From positions 3,534,001 through 3,598,000 of the forward strand of contig NZ_CP093342.1 of the NCBI RefSeq assembly GCF_022637555.1: DNA of 64,000 bases, given 5' to 3'. The position numbers and the translations under genes were made by a program. Below are positions 14,893-22,940 of the stretch, piece after piece (within the stretch, counting starts at the first letter, position 1; the number at the start of each line of letters is the position of its first letter). The stretch is from Microbacterium sp. H1-D42. Lineage in GTDB: Bacteria; Actinomycetota; Actinomycetes; Actinomycetales; Microbacteriaceae. The notes under the pieces are model-generated. The model was not told the origin of the DNA and searched no databases. It saw nothing but the letters and a program-made list of their open reading frames with translations.

Positions 14893-15696
14893 ATGCTGTC
14901 CATCGGAGCGTTCGCGCAGATCGGCCAGGTGACCCATCGGATGCTGCGGCATTGGGACACCGCCGGATTGCTCGTGCCCGCGCACGTCGATGAGTTCAGC
15001 GGCTACCGCTCCTACGACCCGTCACAACTGCACCGGCTGCACCGGATCGTCGCGCTGCGCCAGCTCGGCTTCGGGCTCGACGACATCGCGGCGATGCTGG
15101 ATGACGGGATCGACGGCGAGCGCCTGACCGCACTGCTGCGCGAGCGGCGTGCCGAGGTCGAGCGCGAGCACCGGATCGCGGCCGCGAGACTCCTCGACGT
15201 GGAACGGCGGCTCCAGCTCATTCAGGAGGAGAACCACATGTCCCGTATCGAGATCATCGAGAAGCCGCTGCCCGCCGTGCGTCTCGCGGCGCGCAGCGCC
15301 GTCGTCGCCGAGCAGGCCGAGAACGCCGCGTTCATCGGCCCCGGATTCGACGCGGTCGCGGAGGTGTTGGATGCTGTCGGCGCGTCGCGCGCGACCCCGA
15401 TCGCCTGCTTCGCCTCGGCAGAGGACGGGATGCTGATCACCGTCGGCTACGAGTACTCCGGGCATCCGCTCGACGGCGTCGAGATCGCCGAGCTGCCGGC
15501 CGTCCCGTCAGCGATCTGCGGCGTGCACCTCGGCACTATGGACCGGATCTCGCACAGCTGGATGGCGCTGCACGAGGAGATCCTCGCCCGCGGCTTCGTG
15601 CCGTCGGGCCCGTGCCGCGAGCTGTACGTGCGCGCGGTGTCTGACGATCAGTCCGACTGGGTCACCGAGCTGCAGCAGCCTGTCGAACGCGCCTGA
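14893..15696 (+). CDS. MerR family regulator with GyrI-like effector domain
   Basis: The product has 267 residues. The N-terminal winged helix is MLSIGAFAQIGQVTHRMLRH, WDTAGLLVPAHVDEFSGYRS and LHRIVALRQLGFGLDDIAAM; a coiled-coil dimerisation helix (RRAEVEREHRIAAARLLDVE) follows to about residue 112. Residues ~116-267 form a GyrI-like/AraC-E effector-binding domain (IEIIEKPLPAVRLAARSAVV, ELPAVPSAICGVHLGTMDRI, CRELYVRAV), which in BmrR-type proteins binds bulky hydrophobic drugs. No target gene for a pump is adjacent on the same strand, so it may control itself and distant genes. It sits between the MFS gene and the PL8 lyase. Confidence 0.92.
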   Translation: MLSIGAFAQIGQVTHRMLRHWDTAGLLVPAHVDEFSGYRSYDPSQLHRLHRIVALRQLGFGLDDIAAMLDDGIDGERLTALLRERRAEVEREHRIAAARLLDVERRLQLIQEENHMSRIEIIEKPLPAVRLAARSAVVAEQAENAAFIGPGFDAVAEVLDAVGASRATPIACFASAEDGMLITVGYEYSGHPLDGVEIAELPAVPSAICGVHLGTMDRISHSWMALHEEILARGFVPSGPCRELYVRAVSDDQSDWVTELQQPVERA

Positions 15697-15781
15697 CATT
15701 ATTTGTTCATCTCCTCTACTATTTGGCCGGGGAAGCGTATACCGTGTGAGCACCACACCCCTCATCCCCAGGAGGCCGATG

Positions 15782-18220
15782 ATGTCCCCCCTCGAATTGA
15801 ACCGCCGCTCATTCCTCGCCATACTCGGCGCAGGAGCACTTGTGGCTCTCTCCGGAGAAGCCGCCAGCGCGAGCACCTCCCCCTTCCGCACCGCGACGTC
15901 CGATCCGCTGGCCGCGTTGATCGAGCGCCGCCGGATCATGCTCGCCGGCGACGGCAGCGCAGCCTCCGTTCCCGAGCTCGCCGGTGTCCTCCAGCAGATG
16001 AGCGAGAGCGCCGGTGCGAGCTGGGATGCCATGGTGCGGCCAGCCGCAGCACCGGGCATCTGGCCCGATCTCCCCCTGGTCGGCGTGAGCGGCTCGGTGA
16101 TGTCCGGGAACATGGGCGTCACCTTCAACCGCATCTTCGACCTGGCTCTGGCCTACTCGACCGCCGGCTGCGCGCAGCACGGCGACAGCGCCCTCGCTGC
16201 TGATCTGGTCGACGCGCTCGCCTACCTGAGCGCGAACGTCTACAGGGCCGGCCGCTCGCCCGTCGGCAACTGGTGGTTCTGGGAGATCGGCGTGCCGCGC
16301 AAGGCGGCCGAGACCCTCATCCTGCTGCATGAGGTCGTGCCCGCAGAGGTGCGCACGGCGCTCCTGGCGGCAGCCCGCCACTTCACGCCCAACCCGAACT
16401 GGCGCGGCCGCGGCACGAGCTTCGCCGAGACCGGAGCGAACCGCACCGACAAGGCGCTCTCCTGTGCGCTGCGCGGCATTCTCGATTCCCGTCCCGACGA
16501 GATCGCCCTTGCGCGCGATGCGCTCAGCGACACCGTCGGCGGTGGCCGCAACAGCGTTTTCGGCTACGTCACCCGCGGCGACGGCTTCTACCGCGACGGC
16601 TCGTTCGTGCAGCACGGCTACCTGCCATACGTCGGCACGTACGGCGTCGTGACCCTCAGCGGCATCGCCGAGATCCTGGGCCTGCTGGGCGGCAGCGCGT
16701 GGGACATCGTCGATCCGAACAAGACCGTGATCCTGGATGCCGTCGAAGCCGCGTACGCGCCGTTCATCTGGAACGGTCGCATGATGGACACCGTTCGCGG
16801 GCGTGCCGTCTCCCGGCAGGCCGCCCCGGACTACGTCGACGGCGCCGGCGCCATCACCGCGATCCTCCTTCTCGCACCCGGTGCGGGTGAGCCGTACCGC
16901 AGCCGCTACCTGTCGCTCGTGAAGGGCTGGCTCGAACGCTGCGTCGACGAGAAGCTCTACGGACTCCCCTCGCAGACGATCGCGAAGTCGCTGCTGGTGA
17001 CCTCGGTCCTCGGCGACGATGTGATCCCCGCGGCACCCGCCCCGGTGTACACCAAGGCGTTCGGCGACCAGGACCGACTGGTGCACCACCGCCCGAACTT
17101 CAGTGCCGTGGTCAACGTCTCGTCCAAGCGGATCGGCCGCTACGAGTGGGGCAACCGCGAGAACAACATCGGCTGGTACCAGGGCGACGGACTCACCTTC
17201 TTCTACACCCCGACGGACCCCGCCCAGTTCAGCGCCGACTTCTGGCCGACCGTCGACCCTTACCGGCTGCCCGGCACGACCGTCACGGCAGAACCGCGGA
17301 ACAACGGAGCGACCGACGGCACGGGCATCCCCCGCGCCTTCCAGGCGTTCGGCGGCGGACTCGCGCTGGACGACCGGTGGGGCATCCAGGGCATGGATCA
17401 CCTCAACCACAACAGGACGCTCAGCGGGCGGAAGTCGTGGTTCTTCCTCGACGACAAGGTCGTCTGCCTGGGGGCGGCGATCACGTCAGCATCCGGACAC
17501 GACGTCTTCACCACGATTGACAACCGTTCGTTCGCACCCGGCACCGTGCCGAACGTGCGCACCGACAACCGCAATCGCGTCCTGACCGCGTCCGACGCAC
17601 CCGTCCGGGTCGGCCGGAACGTGCACATCATGGGTCACGGCGGCTACGTGTTCCTCCAGGGCGAGAACGTCGCCGGAGACATCGATGTGCGCATCGTGCG
17701 GCGCACGGGAGACTGGAAGACGATCAACTCGGGCTCCGACACCGGCGGCACCGACGAGGTGAAGACGCGCGACTACGTCACGCTGACCCACCACCACGGC
17801 ACCGATCCGTCCGGCGGGGGCTACGCGTACATCGTCCTGCCCAACGTGGCGCACAGCGTCACGTTCACCGAATCCGACGATCCGACGGTCGCGGTGGTCG
17901 CGAACAACGCCCAGGCCCAGATGATCAAGGTCGTCCGCGACGGGCTCACGCTCGCGAACTTCTTCGCCGCGGCGTCGGCCGGTGCGATCGAGGCGAGCGG
18001 GCCGTGCTCGGTGGCCGTGCGCGCCGACGGCGGCCGCACGACGGTGGCGCTCTCCGATCCCAGCCGCACGCAGCAGGTCGCCCGCGTCACCCTCGCCGAC
18101 GTGTCGACATCGTCGGTGGTGGAGGCGGATGCCGGAGTGCGGATCGTCTCGGCGGCACCGCTCACCGTCGAGTTCGAACTCGACGGTCACGGCCACTCGA
18201 AGCGGATCGTCCTGGCCTGA
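15782..18220 (+). CDS. Polysaccharide lyase family 8 (hyaluronate/chondroitin/xanthan lyase type)
   Basis: The product has 812 residues. These enzymes cut uronic-acid polysaccharides outside the cell by beta-elimination. A Tat signal peptide is visible: NRRSFLAILGAGALVALSG, with cleavage near ASAS. The alpha/alpha-toroid has NWWFWEIGVPRK (Asn and Trp patch, ~residues 161-172), TGANRTDKAL, the catalytic HGYLPYVGTYG (His and Tyr, ~278-288) and GRMMDTVRGRAVSRQ (~332). The C-terminal half has the PL8 beta-sandwiches (FFLDDKVVCLGAAI, GYAYIVLPN). The ATG at 15782 (or 15779) is chosen because AGGAGG at 15770-15775 precedes it; a GTG at 15746 would put the RBS inside the gene. Hyaluronate versus chondroitin versus xanthan specificity cannot be decided, but the nearby amino-sugar operon favours glycosaminoglycans. 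Confidence 0.92.
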   Translation: MSPLELNRRSFLAILGAGALVALSGEAASASTSPFRTATSDPLAALIERRRIMLAGDGSAASVPELAGVLQQMSESAGASWDAMVRPAAAPGIWPDLPLVGVSGSVMSGNMGVTFNRIFDLALAYSTAGCAQHGDSALAADLVDALAYLSANVYRAGRSPVGNWWFWEIGVPRKAAETLILLHEVVPAEVRTALLAAARHFTPNPNWRGRGTSFAETGANRTDKALSCALRGILDSRPDEIALARDALSDTVGGGRNSVFGYVTRGDGFYRDGSFVQHGYLPYVGTYGVVTLSGIAEILGLLGGSAWDIVDPNKTVILDAVEAAYAPFIWNGRMMDTVRGRAVSRQAAPDYVDGAGAITAILLLAPGAGEPYRSRYLSLVKGWLERCVDEKLYGLPSQTIAKSLLVTSVLGDDVIPAAPAPVYTKAFGDQDRLVHHRPNFSAVVNVSSKRIGRYEWGNRENNIGWYQGDGLTFFYTPTDPAQFSADFWPTVDPYRLPGTTVTAEPRNNGATDGTGIPRAFQAFGGGLALDDRWGIQGMDHLNHNRTLSGRKSWFFLDDKVVCLGAAITSASGHDVFTTIDNRSFAPGTVPNVRTDNRNRVLTASDAPVRVGRNVHIMGHGGYVFLQGENVAGDIDVRIVRRTGDWKTINSGSDTGGTDEVKTRDYVTLTHHHGTDPSGGGYAYIVLPNVAHSVTFTESDDPTVAVVANNAQAQMIKVVRDGLTLANFFAAASAGAIEASGPCSVAVRADGGRTTVALSDPSRTQQVARVTLADVSTSSVVEADAGVRIVSAAPLTVEFELDGHGHSKRIVLA

Positions 18221-18245
18221 CTCGACCTCGGAGCATGTCGCGAAA

Positions 18246-18278
18246 CCCTCCGGATCCGCGAATGGCGGGTCCGGAGGG
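18246..18278. terminator. Bidirectional terminator between lyase and dadA-like gene
   Basis: A 14-bp stem (18246-18259 with 18265-18278, one G-T pair) with a 5-nt loop lies between convergent genes. An outer TGTCGC/GCGACA pair could extend it. Confidence 0.75.
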
Positions 18279-18289
18279 CCGCGACACGC

Positions 18290-19513
18290 TCAGCGCAGCG
18301 GGTCGAACGGCTTGATCACCGGGTCGATGCGACCGGTGACGATCTGCTCGGCGAGCAGCTTTCCCGTTGCCGGCCCGAGCACGATGCCCCACATGCCGTG
18401 GCCACCGGCGACGTAGACGTTCGGGGCCTTCGTCGCACCGACCAGCGGCAGGCCGTCGGGTGTGACCGGGCGTGAGCCCACCCACTCGTCCTGGCGGTCG
18501 TCGAGGTCGACGCCGGTGAACAGCTCGCGTGCCTGCGCGATGATCGCCTGCACTCGACGGGGCTGGAACGGCTCGTCCGGCCCCCGGAACTCCATCGTGC
18601 CTGCGATGCGGAATCGCCCCTGGTACGGCGTGCACGCGATGCGCTGTGCCGGCAGGTAGACCGGGTGCTCCTGAGGCTCTGCCGTCGCGACCGAGAACGA
18701 GTAGCCGCGGCCGGCCTGCACGCGGGTGCGCACACCGAGCTTGCGGGCGAGCGCTGGCATCCACGCTCCCGTCGCGATCACGACCGAGTCGGCCTCGCGA
18801 CGCTCCCCGTTCGACAGAGTCACCACCGGGTGACGGGTCGACGATACGTCGGTCACCTCGTAGCCGATGACCAGCTCGCCACCGCGCGCCACGACCGCCC
18901 CGCCGAGTGCCTCGACGAAGGGTCCAGGCTCGAAGAACCGCTGGCCGTCGAGCCGGTACGCGTGAGTGACAGCATCCGACAGCACCGGCGCGAGCTCGCG
19001 CGGGTTCTCGAGACGCTCGAACGGCACGTCCTGTCCGTGCCGGATGACGCCCTCGATCTCGTGCAGGAAGCCCTTCGAATCAGACTCCCCCTTGAAGCCG
19101 ATCACGAACGGACCCTCGCGGGTCCACGACTGCACACCGCCGTCGATGAGCTCGTCGAAGCACTCCAGGGCGATCTTGTCGATCGGCGTGAGATCGGCCA
19201 TAGTGCGGTCCCACGCGCGGTTCGTGCCGTGGGCGGCGAACTGGGCGAGGAACGCCCAGAGTCCGGCATCCACTCGGAACGGAACGTGCAGTGCGGCATC
19301 CGGATCCAGCAGGGCCTTCGGCCCGTACGTCCACAGCCCGGTGTCGGCGAGCGGGATCGTCTTGCCGGGGGTGAGCCACCCGGCGTTGCCCCACGATGAT
19401 CCAGCGGCGATGCCGACCCGGTCGATGACCGTGACGTCGACGCCACGCTCCTGCAGATGCCATGCCGTGGCGAGACCGACCATTCCGGCCCCGACGACGA
19501 TCGTCCGCGTCAT
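18290..19513 (-). CDS. FAD-dependent D-amino-acid dehydrogenase (DadA-like)
   Basis: The product has 407 residues and is an oxidoreductase of the DAO/GlyA-type FAD family. The N-terminal dinucleotide fold is IVVGAGMVGLATAWHL followed by the acidic DRVG. Residues SSWGNAGWLTPGKTIPL match DadA proteins ('.aS.aNaG.l'), and the C-terminus has GSRPVTPDGLPLVGATKAPN and YVAGGHGMWGIVLGPATGKL. It would deaminate D-amino acids to keto acids, passing electrons to the membrane chain. The ATG at 19513 is preceded by AGGAGG. A divergent Lrp/AsnC gene is 170 bp away, the usual partner for amino-acid catabolic genes, and probably regulates it. Confidence 0.88.
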   Translation of the reverse strand: MTRTIVVGAGMVGLATAWHLQERGVDVTVIDRVGIAAGSSWGNAGWLTPGKTIPLADTGLWTYGPKALLDPDAALHVPFRVDAGLWAFLAQFAAHGTNRAWDRTMADLTPIDKIALECFDELIDGGVQSWTREGPFVIGFKGESDSKGFLHEIEGVIRHGQDVPFERLENPRELAPVLSDAVTHAYRLDGQRFFEPGPFVEALGGAVVARGGELVIGYEVTDVSSTRHPVVTLSNGERREADSVVIATGAWMPALARKLGVRTRVQAGRGYSFSVATAEPQEHPVYLPAQRIACTPYQGRFRIAGTMEFRGPDEPFQPRRVQAIIAQARELFTGVDLDDRQDEWVGSRPVTPDGLPLVGATKAPNVYVAGGHGMWGIVLGPATGKLLAEQIVTGRIDPVIKPFDPLR

Positions 19514-19682
19514 TGCGTCCTCCTGAGACTGCTCATGCTCCAATGCGTGCGCGGGCGCGAAGAGCACCTGCTACCTGCGATTATGCAGATCTCGACGACG
19601 CCAGCAGGTCAGCATCGAAGATTCTGCGTAAAATTGCGGAGAAGCAGTCGAAATCTTCACTCACTGAGGAGGAAGTGACCCC
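19514..19682. promoter_or_regulatory. Divergent regulatory region of dadA-like and lrp-like genes
   Basis: It contains CATAAT on the minus strand (19587-19582) and TAAAAT on the plus strand (19629-19634) as candidate -10 boxes, each in an AT-richer patch. AGGAGG-type ribosome sites precede both genes. Lrp sites are degenerate and I do not mark one. Confidence 0.4.
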
Positions 19683-20165
19683 ATGGCTCCCGAATCTTCG
19701 CCCGCCGCGCATGCGGGGTTGGATGCTGTCGATCGCAAGATCCTCTCCGAGCTCAGCCGCAACGGGCGGATCTCGAACACCGACCTCGCCGCGATCGCCG
19801 GAATCGCCGAGTCCACCTGCCTCAAGCGCGTGCGCGCGCTGCAGGAGAGTGGCGTGATCGTCGGCTTCCACGCCGAGATCTCGCCGGCCGCAATGGGGCT
19901 GCACCTGGAGGCACTGATCACGATCCGACTGCAGGCGCACGCGCGCGGCGACCTGCGCCGGTTCCAGGGATACCTTGAGGATCTCCCCGCGACCCAGCGG
20001 GTGTACTTCCTCGCCGGGGATCGCGATTTTCTCGTGCACGTGGCGGTGTCGGATGCCAGTGCGCTGCGCGAACTGGTCTCTGACACCATCAGTCTGCGCC
20101 CAGAGGTGGCATCCACCAGCACCAGCCTGATCTTCGCCCAGGCCGCGGGTTCAAGGGGCCTGTGA
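19683..20165 (+). CDS. Lrp/AsnC family transcriptional regulator
   Basis: The product has 160 residues. The N-terminal helix-turn-helix reads LDAVDRKILSELSRNGRISN, TDLAAIAGIAESTCLKRVRA and LQESGVIVGFHAEISP. The C-terminal RAM ligand-binding/oligomerisation domain includes LEALITIRLQAHARGDLRRF, YFLAGDRDFLVHVAVSDASA and the final helix. GAGGAGGAAG precedes the ATG. It likely senses an amino acid and controls the divergent D-amino-acid dehydrogenase gene. Confidence 0.92.
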   Translation: MAPESSPAAHAGLDAVDRKILSELSRNGRISNTDLAAIAGIAESTCLKRVRALQESGVIVGFHAEISPAAMGLHLEALITIRLQAHARGDLRRFQGYLEDLPATQRVYFLAGDRDFLVHVAVSDASALRELVSDTISLRPEVASTSTSLIFAQAAGSRGL

Positions 20166-20184
20166 CAGGCGAAACCGCCAGGGC

Positions 20185-20961
20185 TCAGGTCGCGGGGCGG
20201 ACGTCGTAGCCGGCATCTGTCAGCGCTGCGCGCTGGGCATCCGACGCACCGGCATCCGTCAGCACGACCGGGAACAGCTCGGACCCACCCACGTGCGCGA
20301 ACGCCGAGCGTCCGAGCTTCGACGCGTCGGCGACGACGTATGCGCGCTCGGCACGCTGCGCCATCATGCGGTTGACGGCCGCTTCGGCCTCGTCGTGGGT
20401 GCTCGCGCCCGACTCCGCCGACAGCCCGTTCACGCCGATGAAGGCGATGTCGAGTCGGATGCCGCTGAGCAGCTGTTCGACGAACGGGCCGACAAGCTCG
20501 AAGCTGCGCGGGTGGATCACGCCGCCGGTCACGACCACCTTGAACTCCGGCCTCATGGCCAGCTGCGAGGCGATGTTCACCGCGTTCGTGACGACCGTCA
20601 GCCCGTGCTCGGCGAGATCGGCTCGTGCGGCGAGCGCCGTCGCGATCGCATTGGTGGTGGTGCCGCCAGACAGGCCGACGACCTGTCCAGGCGAGACCTG
20701 CGCGGCGGCCGCGGCGGCGATCTGCTCCTTCGCCCCGGTGCCGTGATGACTGCGGTACCGGATCGGCAGCTCGTAGGCAACCGACTGAGCCACGGCGCCG
20801 CCGTGCGTGCGCGTGAGCAGCCGTCGCTCGGCCAGGCTGTCGAGGTCGCGTCTGGTCGTCGCCGCCGAGGCGCCGAAGCGCTCGACGAGCTGATCGACAC
20901 TCACCTCGCCCTTCTCCGCGAGCAGGTCGAGGATGGCGGAGAGGCGCGCGGCGCGGTTCAT
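20185..20961 (-). CDS. DeoR family repressor (AgaR-like)
   Basis: The product has 258 residues. The N-terminal helix-turn-helix is RLSAILDLLAEKGEVSVDQL, VERFGASAATTRRDLDSLAE and LLTRTHGGAV, the canonical DeoR signature. The C-terminal phosphosugar-sensing domain has VGLSGGTTTNAIATAL, TNAVNIASQLA and VVTGGVIHPRSFELVGP, then DIAFIGVNGL and YVVADASKLGR. It is the last gene of the amino-sugar operon, 36 nt after the aldolase, and probably represses that operon until a phosphorylated intermediate such as tagatose or galactosamine phosphate binds. Confidence 0.9.
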   Translation of the reverse strand: MNRAARLSAILDLLAEKGEVSVDQLVERFGASAATTRRDLDSLAERRLLTRTHGGAVAQSVAYELPIRYRSHHGTGAKEQIAAAAAAQVSPGQVVGLSGGTTTNAIATALAARADLAEHGLTVVTNAVNIASQLAMRPEFKVVVTGGVIHPRSFELVGPFVEQLLSGIRLDIAFIGVNGLSAESGASTHDEAEAAVNRMMAQRAERAYVVADASKLGRSAFAHVGGSELFPVVLTDAGASDAQRAALTDAGYDVRPAT

Positions 20962-20997
20962 ATCGATCCCCGAGTGGTCGGTGGCTGGCGGTGAAGC

Positions 20998-21864
20998 TCA
21001 GTCGGATGCCAGGGCGAAGAGTCGCAGCATCCGCGCTGCCTCTTCGGCCACGGCCTCGCGGGCGGGCTTCAGGTACTTGCGCGAGTCTACGAGGTTCTCG
21101 TCGGCCGCCAGCGTCTCGCGGATCGCGCGGGTGAAGAAGCCGTTGAGGTGCGTGGAGACGTTGACCTTCGTCATACCGGCGTGCACCGCCTGCACGATCA
21201 CGTCATCCGAGACGCCGGACGAGCCGTGCAGCACGAGCGGCACGTCGACGCCCTTGCGCCCGGCACCGCGCAGCGCTGTGCGAAGGCGTCCGATCAGCTC
21301 GATGTCGAGAGATGCCGATCGGTCGAGCATCGCGTGCGATGAGCCGACCGCGACGGCGAGCGAGTCGACGCCGGTGGCCTCGACGAAGGCGCGCGCCTCA
21401 GCGGGGTCGGTGCGCACGCCCGGCGCGTGGGCGCCATCCTTGCCGCCGACCTCGCCGAGCTCGGCCTCGATGTAGACGCCGGCAGCGCGCGCACGCGAGG
21501 CGACATCGGCGGTGACGGCGACGTTCTCGTCGTAGTCGAGCTTGCCGCCGTCGAACATGACCGATCCGAAGCCGAGCTCGATGGCCTCGTCGACCAGCTC
21601 GGGGCGCTCAGCGTGATCGAGGTGCACGGCGACGGGAGTCGATGCGCGGCGTGCGACGGCGAGCGTCGCCCAGCCGATCGGCTCGAGCCCGCCGTGATAG
21701 TCGGCGCAGTTCTGCGAGATCTGCAGGATGACCGGCAGGTTCGCACGCTCGGATGCTGAGACGAGCGCCTCGGCGGTCTCGAGGTGAATGACGTTGAAGG
21801 CGCCGAGGCCGGTGCCGACGGCGGCGGATGCGCGCATGAGGTCGCGGGCGGAGACGAGGGTCAT
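20998..21864 (-). CDS. Class II ketose-bisphosphate aldolase (GatY/KbaY/FbaA type)
   Basis: The product has 288 residues. It is a zinc aldolase that would split tagatose-1,6- (or fructose-1,6-) bisphosphate into dihydroxyacetone phosphate and glyceraldehyde 3-phosphate. Visible motifs: GAFNVIHLETAEALVSASER, VAVHLDHAERPELVDEAIEL (metal His and catalytic Asp in LDH), SVMFDGGKLDYDENV, EAELGEVGGKDG, VDSLAVAVGSSHAM, LVLHGSSGVSDDVI (metal His) and GMTKVNVSTHLN. The ATG overlaps the kinase stop by four bases (ATGA) and GAAGGAAA precedes it. The operon context favours tagatose-bisphosphate. Confidence 0.9.
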   Translation of the reverse strand: MTLVSARDLMRASAAVGTGLGAFNVIHLETAEALVSASERANLPVILQISQNCADYHGGLEPIGWATLAVARRASTPVAVHLDHAERPELVDEAIELGFGSVMFDGGKLDYDENVAVTADVASRARAAGVYIEAELGEVGGKDGAHAPGVRTDPAEARAFVEATGVDSLAVAVGSSHAMLDRSASLDIELIGRLRTALRGAGRKGVDVPLVLHGSSGVSDDVIVQAVHAGMTKVNVSTHLNGFFTRAIRETLAADENLVDSRKYLKPAREAVAEEAARMLRLFALASD

Positions 21865-22940
21865 CGGGTTTCCTTCGGGGTGAGGACGAGGGACTGCTCG
21901 AGGTCGGGCCAGGTCGGGTGGATCTCGCCGGCGAGCGGCATGAGCACGGCGGCGGCGGACCATGACGTCGCGCGACGCAGGATCTGCTCGGGGTCGTGGA
22001 TGCCGGCATCCATCAGCACGGCACACGCGGCGACCGCGGCGTCGCCCGCCCCTGTCGGGTTGCCTGCCAACGGGGTGCCGAGGCGGGCGTGCAGGATGTT
22101 GACGGCCAGGCCGGCGTGCGGAATCACTGATGCATCGGCGTCCGCACGGTGTGTCGCGCCGCGACTCGCCGTGTCGGAGACGGATCGTCCGTAATCCGAC
22201 ACAGCGGAGGCGGTGGATGCCGGTGCCTCTGCTTCTGCGGCGGTGATGGCCAGCATCCCGTCGGCGCCGCGAGAGAGCAGCACGAGTTCGGCGCCGCGGC
22301 GCAGCAGCTCGCGGGCGCCGTCGATCGGGTCGGCAAGGCCGGTGGCATCCGCCAGCTCGTGCTCGTTGGGCTTGAGGACGGATGCCCCGGCATCGGCCGC
22401 CACGAGCAGCGCGGGGCCCGACGTGTCTGCGATCACGGTCGCACCGGCTTCACGGCCGAGCGCGATCAGCGACGGCAGGACATCGGCGGGGGTGTCAGGC
22501 GGGAAGCTTCCCGAGATCACCAGCACCGGGGCGCCGGCATCCGAAACACCACTGCTCGCGAGCGCCTCGGCGACGGCGGCGCGCAGCGCGTCCCATTCCG
22601 CCGCGGTCGGCGCGAAGCCGCGTTCGTTGACGATCGTCGTGTCGCCCAGCGCCTCATCGACCAGCGCGATGCTGCGACGCGTGGATGCGGCGACCGGGAC
22701 GAACAGGTGCGGCACCCCGGCGGATTCCAGCTCTTCGGCGAACTCCGCACCCGTCGCACCGCCCACGGTGGTCACCGCGACGACCGACGCGCCCTGAGCA
22801 TGCGCGACGCGAGCGACGTTGAGGCCCTTGCCTCCGGCGCGCGCGGCACCGGCATCCGCCCGATGCGTGCCCCCGGCGACGATCTTCTCGACGTGCCAGG
22901 TGAGGTCGAGCGCGGGGTTCGCGGTGACGGTGACGATCAT
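21861..22940 (-). CDS. PfkB family phosphosugar kinase (tagatose-6-phosphate/1-phosphofructokinase type)
   Basis: The product has 359 residues, longer than the usual ~310. The family frame is clear: MIVTVTANPALDLTWHVEKI, RAGGKGLNVARVAHAQG, LVISGSFPPDTP, SVLKPNEHELADATGL and the nucleotide/catalytic motif NPTGAGDAAVAACAVL. Directly before HARLGTPLAGNPTGAGD lies a foreign-looking segment (about residues 247-275, including SDYGRSVSDTASRGATHRAD). It corresponds exactly to the 87-bp palindromic element at 22116-22202, i.e. 29 codons in frame. It would phosphorylate tagatose 6-phosphate (or fructose 1-phosphate) for the aldolase encoded just downstream, with which it overlaps by ATGA. Whether the insert affects activity is unknown; its position in a surface loop near the active site suggests it is tolerated. 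Confidence 0.88.
   Translation of the reverse strand: MIVTVTANPALDLTWHVEKIVAGGTHRADAGAARAGGKGLNVARVAHAQGASVVAVTTVGGATGAEFAEELESAGVPHLFVPVAASTRRSIALVDEALGDTTIVNERGFAPTAAEWDALRAAVAEALASSGVSDAGAPVLVISGSFPPDTPADVLPSLIALGREAGATVIADTSGPALLVAADAGASVLKPNEHELADATGLADPIDGARELLRRGAELVLLSRGADGMLAITAAEAEAPASTASAVSDYGRSVSDTASRGATHRADADASVIPHAGLAVNILHARLGTPLAGNPTGAGDAAVAACAVLMDAGIHDPEQILRRATSWSAAAVLMPLAGEIHPTWPDLEQSLVLTPKETR
22116..22202. repeat. GTGTCGGAT palindromic element, copy A, inside the PfkB kinase gene
   Basis: It begins GTGCGGAATCACTGATG and ends CGTCCGTAATCCGACAC; the two ends are imperfect reverse complements. The centre has CGCACGGTGTGTCGCGCC and CTCGCCGTGTCGG. The 87 bp equal 29 codons and keep the kinase reading frame. 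Copies B, C and D lie in intergenic regions. Confidence 0.75.

Noticed and set aside
15809..17410. 533-residue minus-strand frame inside the PL8 lyase
   Set aside because: Antisense to conserved PL8 catalytic motifs, no family features.
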